A DNA stretch of 64,000 nt from an uncultured Eubacteriales bacterium (GTDB lineage: Bacteria; Bacillota; Clostridia; Lachnospirales; Lachnospiraceae): NCBI GenBank assembly GCA_949284175.1, contig CASDVE010000009.1:38410-102409 (forward strand). Direction: 5' to 3'. The notes beneath the pieces are model-generated. The model made no database searches. It was not told where the DNA came from and saw only the letters and a program-made list of their open reading frames with translations. Shown here in pieces: positions 44,647-53,818 of this stretch; the first letter of the stretch is position 1, and the number at the start of each line of letters is the position of its first letter. The translations under genes and the position numbers were made by a program.

Positions 44647-44669
44647 TTCATTTCTTTCAGAATTTATGC

Positions 44670-44698
44670 TTGACTTTAAGAAGAAAAAGTACGATAAT
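44670..44698 (+). promoter_or_regulatory. ilvE promoter
   Basis: TTGACT, 17-base spacer, GATAAT: a strong sigma-A-type match. The leader that follows is about 110 bases and contains a CTTTCCG/CGGAAAG pairing (44719-44725 with 44775-44781). Confidence 0.7.
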
Positions 44699-44814
44699 AA
44701 AAACTAAATTTATCAAATCTTTCCGTTAGCGCACTAAATTGAGAAAGAATCGGAATGGTCAAAGGTTTAGAAAGCGGAAAGTGATTAGTAAAAAGAAGAG
44801 AGAAGGAAAGCATT

Positions 44815-45888
44815 ATGTTGAATATTAAAGTTGAGAAGACGACAAACCCTAAAAAGAAACCGGAATCAGGACAACCACTTCCTTTTGGCAAAATTTTTAC
44901 AGATCATATGTTCATGATGAATTATACCGAAGGACAGGGCTGGCATGATCCACGCATTGTACCATATCAAAAAATCTGTTTGGATCCATCTGCTATGGTA
45001 TTCCATTATTCTCAAACAATGTTTGAAGGTTTAAAAGCATATTATTCTGAAAAAGGAGAATATGTATTATTCCGTCCGGATATGAATGCAAAGCGTGCCA
45101 ATCGAAGTAATGAAAGACTTTGTATTCCACAGATACCAGAAGAAGATTTCGTTCAAGCGGTGAAAGCGGTTGTACAAGTAGATAAAGACTGGATTCCAAA
45201 AGATCCAGGGACTTCTTTATACATTCGTCCATTTATCATGGCCACAGATGAATTTCTTGGAGTAAAACCATCAAAAACATATTTATTTATTATTATCTTA
45301 TCTCCAAGCGGTGTTTATTACGCAAATGGTCTTGATCCCGTTGCCATTTGGATTGAAGATGATTATGTAAGAGCGGTTCGTGGAGGAATCGGAGAGGCAA
45401 AGACAGGCGGTAACTATGCTGCAAGTTTAATCGGTCAAGTAAAAGCCAATAAAGAAGAATATGAGCAAGTTCTTTGGCTTGATGGTGTGGAAAGAAAATA
45501 TATTGAAGAAGTTGGTTCTATGAATATTTTCTTTAAGATCGACGGAAAAGTTGTAACTCCTCAGTTGAATGGAAGTATTCTTCCAGGAATCACAAGAGAT
45601 TCTGTTATCACCCTTTGTAAGGAGTGGGGATATGAAGTTGTGGAGAAGAAGATTTCCATTGATGAAATCGACCAAGCCTATCAAGATGGTAAGTTAGAAG
45701 AAGTGTGGGGAACGGGAACCGCAGCAGTGATTTCTCCTGTTGGAAAGTTAAGACGTGGAGATGAAGTGATGGTAATTAATGGCGGTGGAATTGGAGAGTT
45801 AAGCCAACGTCTTTATGATACGGTAACAGGAATCCAGTTAGGAAAAATGGAAGATACTCATGGCTGGGTTCAATATATTGATCGATAA
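44815..45888 (+). CDS. ilvE: Branched-chain amino acid aminotransferase
   Basis: PLP enzyme interconverting branched-chain amino acids and their keto acids. The 357 residues are the long (fold-type IV, BCAT2-like) form: FHYSQTMFEGLKAYYSE, YIRPFIMATDEFLGVKPS, the PLP Lys in IGEAKTGGNYAASL, YIEEVGSMNIFF, and LPGITRDSVITL. AGAAGGAAAG precedes the ATG. It has its own strong promoter and a terminator, so it is monocistronic. No other ilv genes are near. Confidence 0.96.
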   Translation: MLNIKVEKTTNPKKKPESGQPLPFGKIFTDHMFMMNYTEGQGWHDPRIVPYQKICLDPSAMVFHYSQTMFEGLKAYYSEKGEYVLFRPDMNAKRANRSNERLCIPQIPEEDFVQAVKAVVQVDKDWIPKDPGTSLYIRPFIMATDEFLGVKPSKTYLFIIILSPSGVYYANGLDPVAIWIEDDYVRAVRGGIGEAKTGGNYAASLIGQVKANKEEYEQVLWLDGVERKYIEEVGSMNIFFKIDGKVVTPQLNGSILPGITRDSVITLCKEWGYEVVEKKISIDEIDQAYQDGKLEEVWGTGTAAVISPVGKLRRGDEVMVINGGGIGELSQRLYDTVTGIQLGKMEDTHGWVQYIDR

Positions 45889-45896
45889 GAGAAACG

Positions 45897-45938
45897 AAAA
45901 AAGGAACTTAACTTTTCTTTTAGTTAAGTTCCTTTTTT
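45897..45938. terminator. Bidirectional terminator after ilvE
   Basis: AAAAAAGGAACTTAAC pairs with GTTAAGTTCCTTTTTT around a 10-base loop; serves ilvE and the convergent metallo-beta-lactamase gene. Confidence 0.92.
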
Positions 45939-45972
45939 ATATCAAGATAATCAGTCAAACATATGAAAACGC

Positions 45973-47055
45973 TTATGGTTTACACCGAGAACAAGGACGG
46001 TATCCAGATTTTTCGGCTGATGATTTTGACTGAAACTTCACTTGATTTTTCTTATCTGGAAGGGCAGAACAAGTGGTTTTATGATATATCTTAGAATTTT
46101 TATTTCCAATATAAGTTACTTTTTTTGAAGTTGTTGTTCCACTGGTGTCATTTCGATTGGAAGAGGTCTTTTTAGTAGACACAGAAAGTTTTTTTCCATT
46201 GGATGTGATGATGATAGAGCCATTTAAGTCTGTTCGGTATACATCCACTTTCATTTTATTTAATAATTCTTTGATTTCTCGGTGAGGATGACCATAAGAA
46301 TTATTTTTTCCCACTTCGATAACACAAATGGAAGGATTTACTGCGTTTAAAAATTCACTGCTATTGGAAGTACTGCTACCATGATGAGCCACTTTGTATA
46401 CATCGGCGGATACATCATAACCGTCTTTTAAAATATCTTGTTCTGTTTCAATGGTCGCATCCCCTGTGAAAAGAAAAGAGTTTGATCCATGCGTTACTTT
46501 TAGAACAATGCTGGACGCATTAATATCGTCATAGGTTTGATTTGGAGCGACGATTTCTCCACGTAATTTTTTTGTGAAATTAATGGTTACACCAGCTTTT
46601 GCCTGTACGCGTTTGATATTTTTATTTTTAATGGTTTGGATCAATTTTCGATAGGAAACCGTTGTATGGGTACGATTGGTCAAGTACACTTGTTTTACAG
46701 GAAAATGTTCCATAAGTTTGACTGCTCCGCCCATATGATCGGTATGAGGGTGTGTTAAAAATAAATAATCAATGGTTTGTACACCTGCATTTTCCAAATA
46801 GCGAATTAAATTGTCTGCTTGATCGGACTCCCCTGTGTCAATTAAGATATTGACTCCGTTGGATTGTAAAAGTTCCGAATCTCCCTGTCCAACATCAATG
46901 TAATGAACTTTTAAATCCGAAAGTTTTGTGTTGGTGCCAGATGAGGCATAAGAATTGGATGTGGTTGTTGTTGAAAAGTCAACAGCCTCAGCACTGCACG
47001 CGGTAAAAGAAAAAATCATGCAAAGCAATAAGGCAAAGTAACGTAATTTTTTCAT
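45973..47055 (-). CDS. Secreted ComEC-like metallo-beta-lactamase lipoprotein
   Basis: Predicted extracytoplasmic hydrolase, membrane-anchored through the lipobox SFTAC (Cys near residue 20). The 360 residues contain the metallo-beta-lactamase fold as in the C-terminal part of ComEC: HYIDVGQGDSELLQ, FLTHPHTDHMGGAVKLM (metal ligands), FLFTGDATIETEQDIL and KVAHHGSSTSNSSEFL. The last 40 residues form a small Cys motif (YHKTTCSALPDKKN to GYRPCSRCKP) like the zinc-binding module of Ada. Nuclease or phosphodiesterase activity is inferred. The ComEC membrane channel is not present. Confidence 0.9.
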   Translation of the reverse strand: MKKLRYFALLLCMIFSFTACSAEAVDFSTTTTSNSYASSGTNTKLSDLKVHYIDVGQGDSELLQSNGVNILIDTGESDQADNLIRYLENAGVQTIDYLFLTHPHTDHMGGAVKLMEHFPVKQVYLTNRTHTTVSYRKLIQTIKNKNIKRVQAKAGVTINFTKKLRGEIVAPNQTYDDINASSIVLKVTHGSNSFLFTGDATIETEQDILKDGYDVSADVYKVAHHGSSTSNSSEFLNAVNPSICVIEVGKNNSYGHPHREIKELLNKMKVDVYRTDLNGSIIITSNGKKLSVSTKKTSSNRNDTSGTTTSKKVTYIGNKNSKIYHKTTCSALPDKKNQVKFQSKSSAEKSGYRPCSRCKP

Positions 47056-47280
47056 AGTATCCTCCTAAAGTACATATGTTCTAAAGATTGTATCTGAAAT
47101 GGAAAGAAATGTCAAGGGAAAAACCATGGAAAATCTTGCAATAAAACTGCCAAGTTTTGCATTATTATAATAGACGAAATCCTGTGTAAGAGAAAGAAGA
47201 TGAGGGGTACTTTTATACAGGGAACTGGTAACCCGTAAACAAGCACTCCGTAAGAACGGAACAAAAGAAAAGGTGAGTGA

Positions 47281-49350
47281 ATGAAGAAAAAATGGTTTTC
47301 GGTACTCCTTGTATTTTGTCTTGTATTGTCCATTGTTCCAGTGCAAGCAAAAACAGGACTACCTATTCGGTACTATAAGACAAATTATACGTACACAGAC
47401 AAACAATTAAAGGTGCAGTACAATGGAAAGAATATCAATATCAGTAAAACGCCAGGACTGATCATGGAAAATGATATTGGATTGTTGCCATATTATGAAG
47501 TGTTTAAAAAGGCATTGGGAGTTAGTACTGTTTATAACAAGAGCAATCGTACCATCACATTCAAAAAAGATGGCAAAGAGGTCGTCTTATATGTCAATAA
47601 GACAAAAGCCACCATTAATGGCAAAGCTGCCGTTAGTCCAATTCCCGCTCGCTTTGTTAATTTCCGAAATTATAATAAAACAAAGCTAATGGTACCATCT
47701 CGATTTGTTGCAGAGAATCTGGGGTTTGAGTATGAATATAATGCTACGAGTGGAACTATTTCCATTACGAGTGCAGAAGATGCCAGTGAAGAAGAATCCA
47801 TAGAATTAATCTATGATGGAGAACAGCAAACCTATGAGGACACACAATATGATCTGTATGTGGATGGAAAAAAATTGGATTTAAGCACTGCGATTCCAGG
47901 AATTGTCATTGATGATTGTGCCTATATTCCAGCAAAGGCAACTTTTAACAAAAGCGATCAGGGGATTACGTATAGCTATAAAAATTCAACGATGACGTTG
48001 ACAAAGGATGACACAACCGTCATTATGAAAAAAGATAGCGATGTTGTTTTGGTGAATGGAAAAGAAGTGCAGATGGATGCCCCTCTTCGGTTGATAAAAA
48101 AAGTATCCAATAATACAAATTATGTTATGGTGCCAGCACAGGCGATTGCTGATGCTTTTCACCTTACTTTTGTGAAAAACGATGAAAAGGGAACAATGAC
48201 TTTAAATTCTCCTGTGGAACCAGAAGATCCAGTAACGCCAGAAGAGCCTGAGGAGAATGAAGAACCAGAAGAGGTTCGTGCTATGTGGGTTTCTTATATT
48301 GAATTTGGTTCTGCAAAAAAGACAGAGGCAAAATGGAAAGCCATGGTGGATGAAATTCTTGATAACTGCGTGGAATACGGAATGAATACCGTTATGTTCC
48401 AAGTACGTCCATTTGGGGATGCGATTTACGAATCCGATATTTTCCCATGGTCAAAATATATTTCTGGAACACAAGGAACCGATCCAGGATATGATCCATT
48501 TGCATATGTGGTGGAAGAAGCCCATGCAAGAGGGTTGAAAATAGAAGCATGGATCAATCCATATCGTGTTGCTAGCGGAACAACGGATGTAAAAACATTG
48601 GCGAAAAATAATCCAGCTAGAAAATTCAGAGAAACAAGCGGAAAAGAAAGATACGTTCTTTCCTATGGAGGAAACTTATATTATAATCCATCCATAAAAG
48701 AAGTTCAGCAATTGATTGTGGATGGTGTACAAGAGATTCTTGATAAGTATGATGTGGATGGCATTCATATGGATGATTATTTCTATCCTTCTTTAGGAAG
48801 CAGTTATAAGTCAAACTTTGATGCCACAGAGTATAAGAAATCCGGTTCTAAACTCTCCATTGCTGATTGGAGAAGACAAAATGTCAATACTCTTGTAAAA
48901 GCATTATATAATACGGTAAAAGCAAAAGACGAATCTCTAAAATTTGGTATTAGTCCAGCTGGAAATCCATCGAATTTGACCGATGATACGATGTATTATA
49001 CGGATATTGATACATGGTTAAACAAAGAGGGATATGTGGATTATATTTGTCCACAGATCTATTGGAGTTTTGATCATAAGACAGCAGCTTATGACAAAAT
49101 GGTCGATAAGTGGGTAAATTTAAATGAAGCAAATATTGTTGACTTATACATTGGAATCCCTGTCTACAAAGCCGGTGATCCAACCGTAGATAGCGGTCAG
49201 TGGAAAAATAAGACAACCATTTTACGAGATCAGATTCTTTATGCAAGAGATACGGAGGCTGTAAAAGGATTTGCATTCTTTAGTTATGGCAGTTTCCAAA
49301 GAAGTGTGGCACAAAAAGAAGTGAATAACTTACTAAAGGTATTAAAATAG
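47281..49350 (+). CDS. Secreted GHL10-family protein with copper-amine-oxidase-like N-terminal repeats
   Basis: A 689-residue exported protein. The signal peptide is KKKWFSVLLVFCLVLSIVPVQA. Two copper amine oxidase N-terminal-like (stalk) domains follow at about 25-165 and 185-310 (MVPSRFVAENLGFEYEYN and MVPAQAIADAFHLTFV are the matching ends). A Pro/Glu linker leads to a GHL10 (DUF187) glycosyl-hydrolase-like barrel from about 330: VRAMWVSYIEFG, FQVRPFGDAIYESDIFPWS, IEAWINPYRVA, YDVDGIHMDDYFYP. The Asp-rich end of VDGIHMDDYF is the likely active-site strand. Such proteins are thought to act on cell-wall or surface glycans. AAAGGTGAG precedes the ATG. Confidence 0.9.
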   Translation: MKKKWFSVLLVFCLVLSIVPVQAKTGLPIRYYKTNYTYTDKQLKVQYNGKNINISKTPGLIMENDIGLLPYYEVFKKALGVSTVYNKSNRTITFKKDGKEVVLYVNKTKATINGKAAVSPIPARFVNFRNYNKTKLMVPSRFVAENLGFEYEYNATSGTISITSAEDASEEESIELIYDGEQQTYEDTQYDLYVDGKKLDLSTAIPGIVIDDCAYIPAKATFNKSDQGITYSYKNSTMTLTKDDTTVIMKKDSDVVLVNGKEVQMDAPLRLIKKVSNNTNYVMVPAQAIADAFHLTFVKNDEKGTMTLNSPVEPEDPVTPEEPEENEEPEEVRAMWVSYIEFGSAKKTEAKWKAMVDEILDNCVEYGMNTVMFQVRPFGDAIYESDIFPWSKYISGTQGTDPGYDPFAYVVEEAHARGLKIEAWINPYRVASGTTDVKTLAKNNPARKFRETSGKERYVLSYGGNLYYNPSIKEVQQLIVDGVQEILDKYDVDGIHMDDYFYPSLGSSYKSNFDATEYKKSGSKLSIADWRRQNVNTLVKALYNTVKAKDESLKFGISPAGNPSNLTDDTMYYTDIDTWLNKEGYVDYICPQIYWSFDHKTAAYDKMVDKWVNLNEANIVDLYIGIPVYKAGDPTVDSGQWKNKTTILRDQILYARDTEAVKGFAFFSYGSFQRSVAQKEVNNLLKVLK

Positions 49351-49393
49351 TAGCGATCATTTGAGGTGTAAAGGTTCCTCTTACAGATGGTAC

Positions 49394-49406
49394 ATAACGA
49401 TGAGAA
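49394..49406 (-). repeat. Dispersed palindromic repeat, fragment F
   Basis: ATAACGATGAGAA, one arm of the repeat, fused to the following terminator. Confidence 0.3.
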
Positions 49407-49444
49407 AAAGGCGTGTTAGAAGAAAGATTCTAACACGCCTTTTT
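49405..49444. terminator. Bidirectional terminator between the GHL10 and kinase genes
   Basis: AAAAAGGCGTGTTAGA pairs perfectly with TCTAACACGCCTTTTT around an 8-base loop. It overlaps the kinase stop region. Confidence 0.9.
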
Positions 49445-50798
49445 AGCATTCTAACGGAAAATAACATTCAAAACAAGCACCTCCACTTTCTGATGTACAA
49501 TATCGAAGTTCTCCGTGATGTAGCTCCATGAGCTCTTTTGCAATGCTAAGACCAAGACCAAAATGATCCTTTTTTGTATGAGAGGCATCTGTTTGATAGA
49601 AACGATCAAAGATCAAAGGTTGTTGTTCTTTTGAGATTCCATTCCCATTATCACTGACAAAGAGTACAAGTGCAGGAGTGGAATGTTTTTTTGTATAGGA
49701 TAACTTAGGAAGAGATAATGTTTCCTTTGGCATTGTGGAACGTTTGCCGGACAAGATTACGGTGGAAGATTCCGGAGTATAGGTTAAAGCGTTATCAAGT
49801 AAAATAGATAGAATTTGGGAGCATCGTATTTTGTCGCCATTTATAATAGGAAGTGGGTCTTCAGGAAGAGAAAGTATAAGGGTACGATTGTTGTTATGAA
49901 AGAGTCCTTCAAAACTGTCAAAGGTATCAATTAAAAGGCTATCTGTATCAATTCTTTCTTGTGTAAGGTTCCAAGTATGAGTATTAGAAGAAGCTAGTAG
50001 CAATAAATCATCAATGAGGCGTGCCATACGAACGGTTTCAGAATCCATAATAGAAAGGGGATGAAGACCTTCTTTTGTTACTTCTTTTCGGACTTCGGAG
50101 ATGGAGGTTCGGATAACTGCTAAGGGCGATTTTAATTCATGAGAAGCTGCGGCAATAAAATCCGTCTGTTTTTTATAATTTTCTTCTAATGGCTGTAACA
50201 TTTTTCCCGTAATGTGATAGCTGATCCAATAAAAGAGAGAAATTCCAATGATACCAATGCCGAGCAACAAAAATAGAAAAAATAGTTTCTGCGTTTGGAG
50301 TTTCGTTATATCTTTTAAAAGAATGACAGACTGCCAAGAATCCGTATGAAGAACCATGAAAGCACTGCCATAAAATCTTTCTCCATGTTCACCAGAAATA
50401 AAAATAGGAGCTAGAGGTTCTTCTGATTCAGAAAAAAGAGGATAGGAATGAAGCGTTAGTCCGTTTTGTTCTGCAATAGTTTCCATTTTTTTAATCAATG
50501 TGGCACGAGGTGTTTTAAAATCAGAAGTTCCTTCATAGAGCAACGGGATACCATTATCTTCAATGGATAGAATCAATCCATTTTTATGTTCAAAATTAGC
50601 AATCCATCTATGAGAAATGGAAGAGTTATCAAGTAAATAGTTTTTTACAAGATTCATTTGTGAGAGAAGTTCTTCTTTTGCTTTTGTGTTAATTTGATTG
50701 GAGAACAGAAGGAATCCCCCCAATAGTACACAGAGGAAAAAAGCTCCTGTGGTGCATACATATAGTTTTGTAAAATGAATGCGTAAGTTATGAAACAT
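49443..50798 (-). CDS. Sensor histidine kinase of the divergent transport locus
   Basis: Membrane kinase of 451 residues paired with the regulator gene that overlaps its start. Order: helix 1 (LYVCTTGAFFLCVLLGGFLLF), an extracellular region of about 150 residues, helix 2 (LFFLFLLLGIGIIGISLFYWI), a short linker, the H-box AAASHELKSPLAVIRTS with the phosphorylated His, then the ATPase domain (ILLDNALTYTPESS, VSDNGNGIS, HFGLGLSIAKELMELHHG). The ATG at 50798 follows GGAGGAAACTC; the longer frame lies deep in the regulator gene. It probably controls the divergent operon starting at 51636. Confidence 0.92.
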   Translation of the reverse strand: MFHNLRIHFTKLYVCTTGAFFLCVLLGGFLLFSNQINTKAKEELLSQMNLVKNYLLDNSSISHRWIANFEHKNGLILSIEDNGIPLLYEGTSDFKTPRATLIKKMETIAEQNGLTLHSYPLFSESEEPLAPIFISGEHGERFYGSAFMVLHTDSWQSVILLKDITKLQTQKLFFLFLLLGIGIIGISLFYWISYHITGKMLQPLEENYKKQTDFIAAASHELKSPLAVIRTSISEVRKEVTKEGLHPLSIMDSETVRMARLIDDLLLLASSNTHTWNLTQERIDTDSLLIDTFDSFEGLFHNNNRTLILSLPEDPLPIINGDKIRCSQILSILLDNALTYTPESSTVILSGKRSTMPKETLSLPKLSYTKKHSTPALVLFVSDNGNGISKEQQPLIFDRFYQTDASHTKKDHFGLGLSIAKELMELHHGELRYCTSESGGACFECYFPLEC

Positions 50799-51474
50799 GA
50801 GTTTCCTCCTCCATGCGATAACCAATGCCATGAATTGTTATAATTTTTACGTGACTTTTTACGGTGCGAAGTCGACGTCTAAGAAAAGAGATATAATTAT
50901 CAATATTTCCATCGGATACTTCATTGTCAGAACCCCAAATGCGAGCCAAAATTAACTCTCTTGTAAGCACTTGATTTTTATTGCGAAGAAACAGTTCTAA
51001 TAAGGCGGATTCTTTTTTTGAAAGTTCACAATGAGAAGTGAGAGTAGAGAGAGAACGGGTCATAGGATAAAATGTTATATCGGCATAAGAAAGTTTTTCC
51101 TCCAATTCTAAAGAAACAGGTCTACGAAGTAAAGCACGTATTCTCGCAAATAGCTCTTCCATTGCAAAGGGTTTTGGCAAATAATCATCAGCACCGGAGT
51201 CAAGCCCTGTGATTTTATCCGTCAAGCCATTGAGAGCTGTTACAAGGATAATAGGAGTTGTGACTTTTTTACTCCTGATAGTTTTTAAAATGGTGATGCC
51301 GTCTACTTCAGGAAGCATGCGATCAAGAATAATTAGATCATAAGAGTATTGCAGTCCAAGATAAAGACCGTCTTCCCCAGTATAACAACCATCCACTGCG
51401 TAGCCTTGTTCTAACAATTGATTTTTCATAGAATCGTGCAGTTGTCTATCGTCCTCAATTAGTAATAATCTCAT
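50788..51474 (-). CDS. OmpR/PhoB-type response regulator
   Basis: A 228-residue regulator: receiver domain (LLLIEDDRQLHDSMK; phosphoacceptor Asp in LIILDRMLPEVDG; Lys in YLPKPFAMEELFARI) and a winged-helix C-terminal domain (LSKKESALLELFLRNKNQVLTRELIL, DNYISFLRRRL, IHGIGYRM). It is upstream of and overlaps the kinase gene by 11 bases. The direct repeats in the 160-base gap to the divergent gene have the 11-base period expected for this family, so auto-regulation and control of the transport operon are likely. Confidence 0.94.
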   Translation of the reverse strand: MRLLLIEDDRQLHDSMKNQLLEQGYAVDGCYTGEDGLYLGLQYSYDLIILDRMLPEVDGITILKTIRSKKVTTPIILVTALNGLTDKITGLDSGADDYLPKPFAMEELFARIRALLRRPVSLELEEKLSYADITFYPMTRSLSTLTSHCELSKKESALLELFLRNKNQVLTRELILARIWGSDNEVSDGNIDNYISFLRRRLRTVKSHVKIITIHGIGYRMEEETHVS

Positions 51475-51532
51475 AGTAAGAGCCTCCCTTATAAAAAAGA
51501 TGTATAATCTAAAACTTCATTATACAATAAAA

Positions 51533-51585
51533 ATCTCTAAAAGATCTCTAAAAAATAATATGTTTTTTACAGGATTTTTAGAGAT
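51533..51585. promoter_or_regulatory. Three-copy operator in the divergent promoter region
   Basis: ATCTCTAAAA occurs at 51533-51542 and 51544-51553 as direct repeats with an 11-base period, and as an exact inverted copy at 51576-51585. TATAAT on the minus strand (51519-51524) and TATAGT on the plus strand (51594-51599) flank them, so the sites replace or overlap both -35 regions. This is the layout expected for binding of an OmpR-type regulator. Confidence 0.6.
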
Positions 51586-51635
51586 CTGTTTGTTATAGTA
51601 AAAAAAGAACAGATAAATCGATAGGAGGAAAGAGT

Positions 51636-53807
51636 ATGAAAAGGCGATGGAAGCAATATGTGGCAACGGCTATGGCAGGAATCTTTATGATAAGTAGCTT
51701 AGTTGCTTGTTCTAGTAAAGGAAACGCTTTAGGAGAAGAGAATCAAGAAGAACAAAAGATGGGACGTTATGTGGAAAAAGATATGGAGCTTCCCAAGCAA
51801 ATAGCCACAGAAAATGGTGTTGGTACTATGGGAATTTATACAGATGTGGATGGAACGAAGAAACTCTATTATCAATCTAGTGAAAATTGGCTGGATGTAC
51901 AAAGTTATAAGATAGATGGAGAGCAGGTAGTCAAGGAAGAGATTGCTTGGAAATTGCCAAGTGAAGAAGAAATGATTGAAAACATTCAAATAGGAGGAGA
52001 TGGAAAGTTGTATCTTTGCCTTTCCAATATACATACTATGAAGACGAGTTTTTATCAGGTGAAGGAAGGAGAGTTAATAGAATATCCGGTGGAACATCTC
52101 AAAGAAAAAGAAACTTATGATGATGGGATGGCATTTTATCCAACGGTCGATGACTGGGAGATGATGCCGGATGAAAGCCTTGTGGAACTTGAGTATGGTA
52201 AGGGTAGTTGGATTTCCAAAGATGGAATGGTAAAAAATGAATTACAAGGAGCTTATGGGAATGGGTGTCTTGCAAGGGTGAATGATAAAATTGCAATAAT
52301 TTCTCAAGATCAAGAGAGCGTTATTCGTATATATGAAGAGGGAAAAAAAGATGCTGTTCAGATATTGGAATTTCCAAATGATGAACTTCCTATCTTACAA
52401 GGGACAGAAGATGGGAAGATACTGGCAGTGAATCAATCAGGATTTCATATTTTGCAAAAAGGAGGGAGTAAATGGGAAACTATATTTGAAAGCAATGGGA
52501 TGTCTATGGGGCTTCCTTCCTACAACGTGATCAATCTAATGGAGGGGGAATCTGATGATTATTATATTCTGTATCTCAATGATAAAACATATGAATTAAA
52601 GCATTATGTGTACGATGAAACGGTTGCCCTAGAGCCAAGCAAAACGTTGACGATTTATTCTTTAGAACAATGGGATGGCATTCAACAAGCGGTGGTTTTA
52701 TTTGAAAAAGAACATCCTGATGTGAAAGTGGATTATCGTGTGGCTTTAAAAAATGATTCCATTACCATATCAGATGCAGTAAAGGCATTAAATACGGAGT
52801 TATTATCAGGAAAGGGAGCGGATATTTTAATAACAGAATCTCTTCCAATCGATTCTTATATAGAAAAAGGGATTTTGCTGGAATTAAGCGATATTATCGA
52901 GCCGATGGTAGAACAGGGAAGTTTAAATAAAAACGTGATAGAGGCTTGTAAAATGGATGGAAAACTTTATCAAGTGCCACAATGGTTTATTCCATTTTTC
53001 TTCTCTGGCTCAAAAGAAACCCTTTCCCATACGGGAAGTTTAAAAGAGTTGGCGGACTACACAAAGACATTAAAAGATCCGCTATTTGGAACGATTGATT
53101 ATAGCAGGTTATTCTGGGATCTGTATCATATTTATGGAGAAGAACTGTATGGAGAAGATGGAAAAGTGACAGAGGAGTCTATAAAGCAATTTCTTACTTC
53201 TATTAAGGCAATCAGTGAACAAAGCAATATGATAGAGGAATTTGATTCTAAAGATCCATATCAATCTTATCCAATGATTGCAACGTTTCATGATGTAAGA
53301 CAATTAGGCATTGAATATATTTCTGATGAATGGGGATTGATGATGGCAACTCACCTGATGAAAGATGGAAAAGTAGAAGTACAAACAGCAAATGGAGTTT
53401 TTATTCCAAGCAATGCAATGGGAATTAATGCGTCTAGTAAAAATATAGAGTTAGCAAAAGAGTTTATGAAAGTTGCATTGTCAGAAAAGGTACAAAAACT
53501 GAATTTATCAGAAGGGTATCCTGTGAACGAAAAGGCAATGGATGTACTCTATGAACGGAATGAAAAAAACTTTCTCGCTTCCAGTATTCATGTTACAAAG
53601 GGAACAATTCATTTTGAGTGGCCGGATAAAAAAGAGCAGAGCCAATTCCTTGATCTAGTAAGGAGTGCAAATAAAATGGAGATGACAGAAGTAGAAGAGA
53701 TTGCCGAAAAATTGTTGGCAGAAGTTAAAAAGTATTTAAAAGAAGAACAAGATCTGGATAGCACAGTACAAAAGATGATAGGAATTTATCAAATGAAAGA
53801 TGCCTAA
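51636..53807 (+). CDS. Solute-binding lipoprotein with large extra N-terminal region
   Basis: A 723-residue lipoprotein (lipobox SLVAC, Cys near residue 25). The last 400 residues fit family 1/8 sugar-type solute-binding proteins (LTIYSLEQWDGIQQAVVLFEKEHPDVKVDYR; LLSGKGADILITESLPIDSYIEKGILLELSDII; KLYQVPQWFIPFFFSG). The first 300 residues are strand-rich with repeated short units (MGIYTDVDGTKKLYYQSSENW, then similar), like a beta-propeller, which usual binding proteins lack. It leads a five-gene operon. The ligand is unknown; a simple sugar is only one option because the other genes point to export or envelope stress. Confidence 0.85.
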   Translation: MKRRWKQYVATAMAGIFMISSLVACSSKGNALGEENQEEQKMGRYVEKDMELPKQIATENGVGTMGIYTDVDGTKKLYYQSSENWLDVQSYKIDGEQVVKEEIAWKLPSEEEMIENIQIGGDGKLYLCLSNIHTMKTSFYQVKEGELIEYPVEHLKEKETYDDGMAFYPTVDDWEMMPDESLVELEYGKGSWISKDGMVKNELQGAYGNGCLARVNDKIAIISQDQESVIRIYEEGKKDAVQILEFPNDELPILQGTEDGKILAVNQSGFHILQKGGSKWETIFESNGMSMGLPSYNVINLMEGESDDYYILYLNDKTYELKHYVYDETVALEPSKTLTIYSLEQWDGIQQAVVLFEKEHPDVKVDYRVALKNDSITISDAVKALNTELLSGKGADILITESLPIDSYIEKGILLELSDIIEPMVEQGSLNKNVIEACKMDGKLYQVPQWFIPFFFSGSKETLSHTGSLKELADYTKTLKDPLFGTIDYSRLFWDLYHIYGEELYGEDGKVTEESIKQFLTSIKAISEQSNMIEEFDSKDPYQSYPMIATFHDVRQLGIEYISDEWGLMMATHLMKDGKVEVQTANGVFIPSNAMGINASSKNIELAKEFMKVALSEKVQKLNLSEGYPVNEKAMDVLYERNEKNFLASSIHVTKGTIHFEWPDKKEQSQFLDLVRSANKMEMTEVEEIAEKLLAEVKKYLKEEQDLDSTVQKMIGIYQMKDA

Positions 53808-53818
53808 AAAGAAAGAGT

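Noticed and set aside
47065..47346. Minus-strand frame of 93 codons between the lactamase and GHL10 genes
   Set aside because: It overlaps the signal-peptide region of the GHL10 gene and the promoter gap, and has no start signal.
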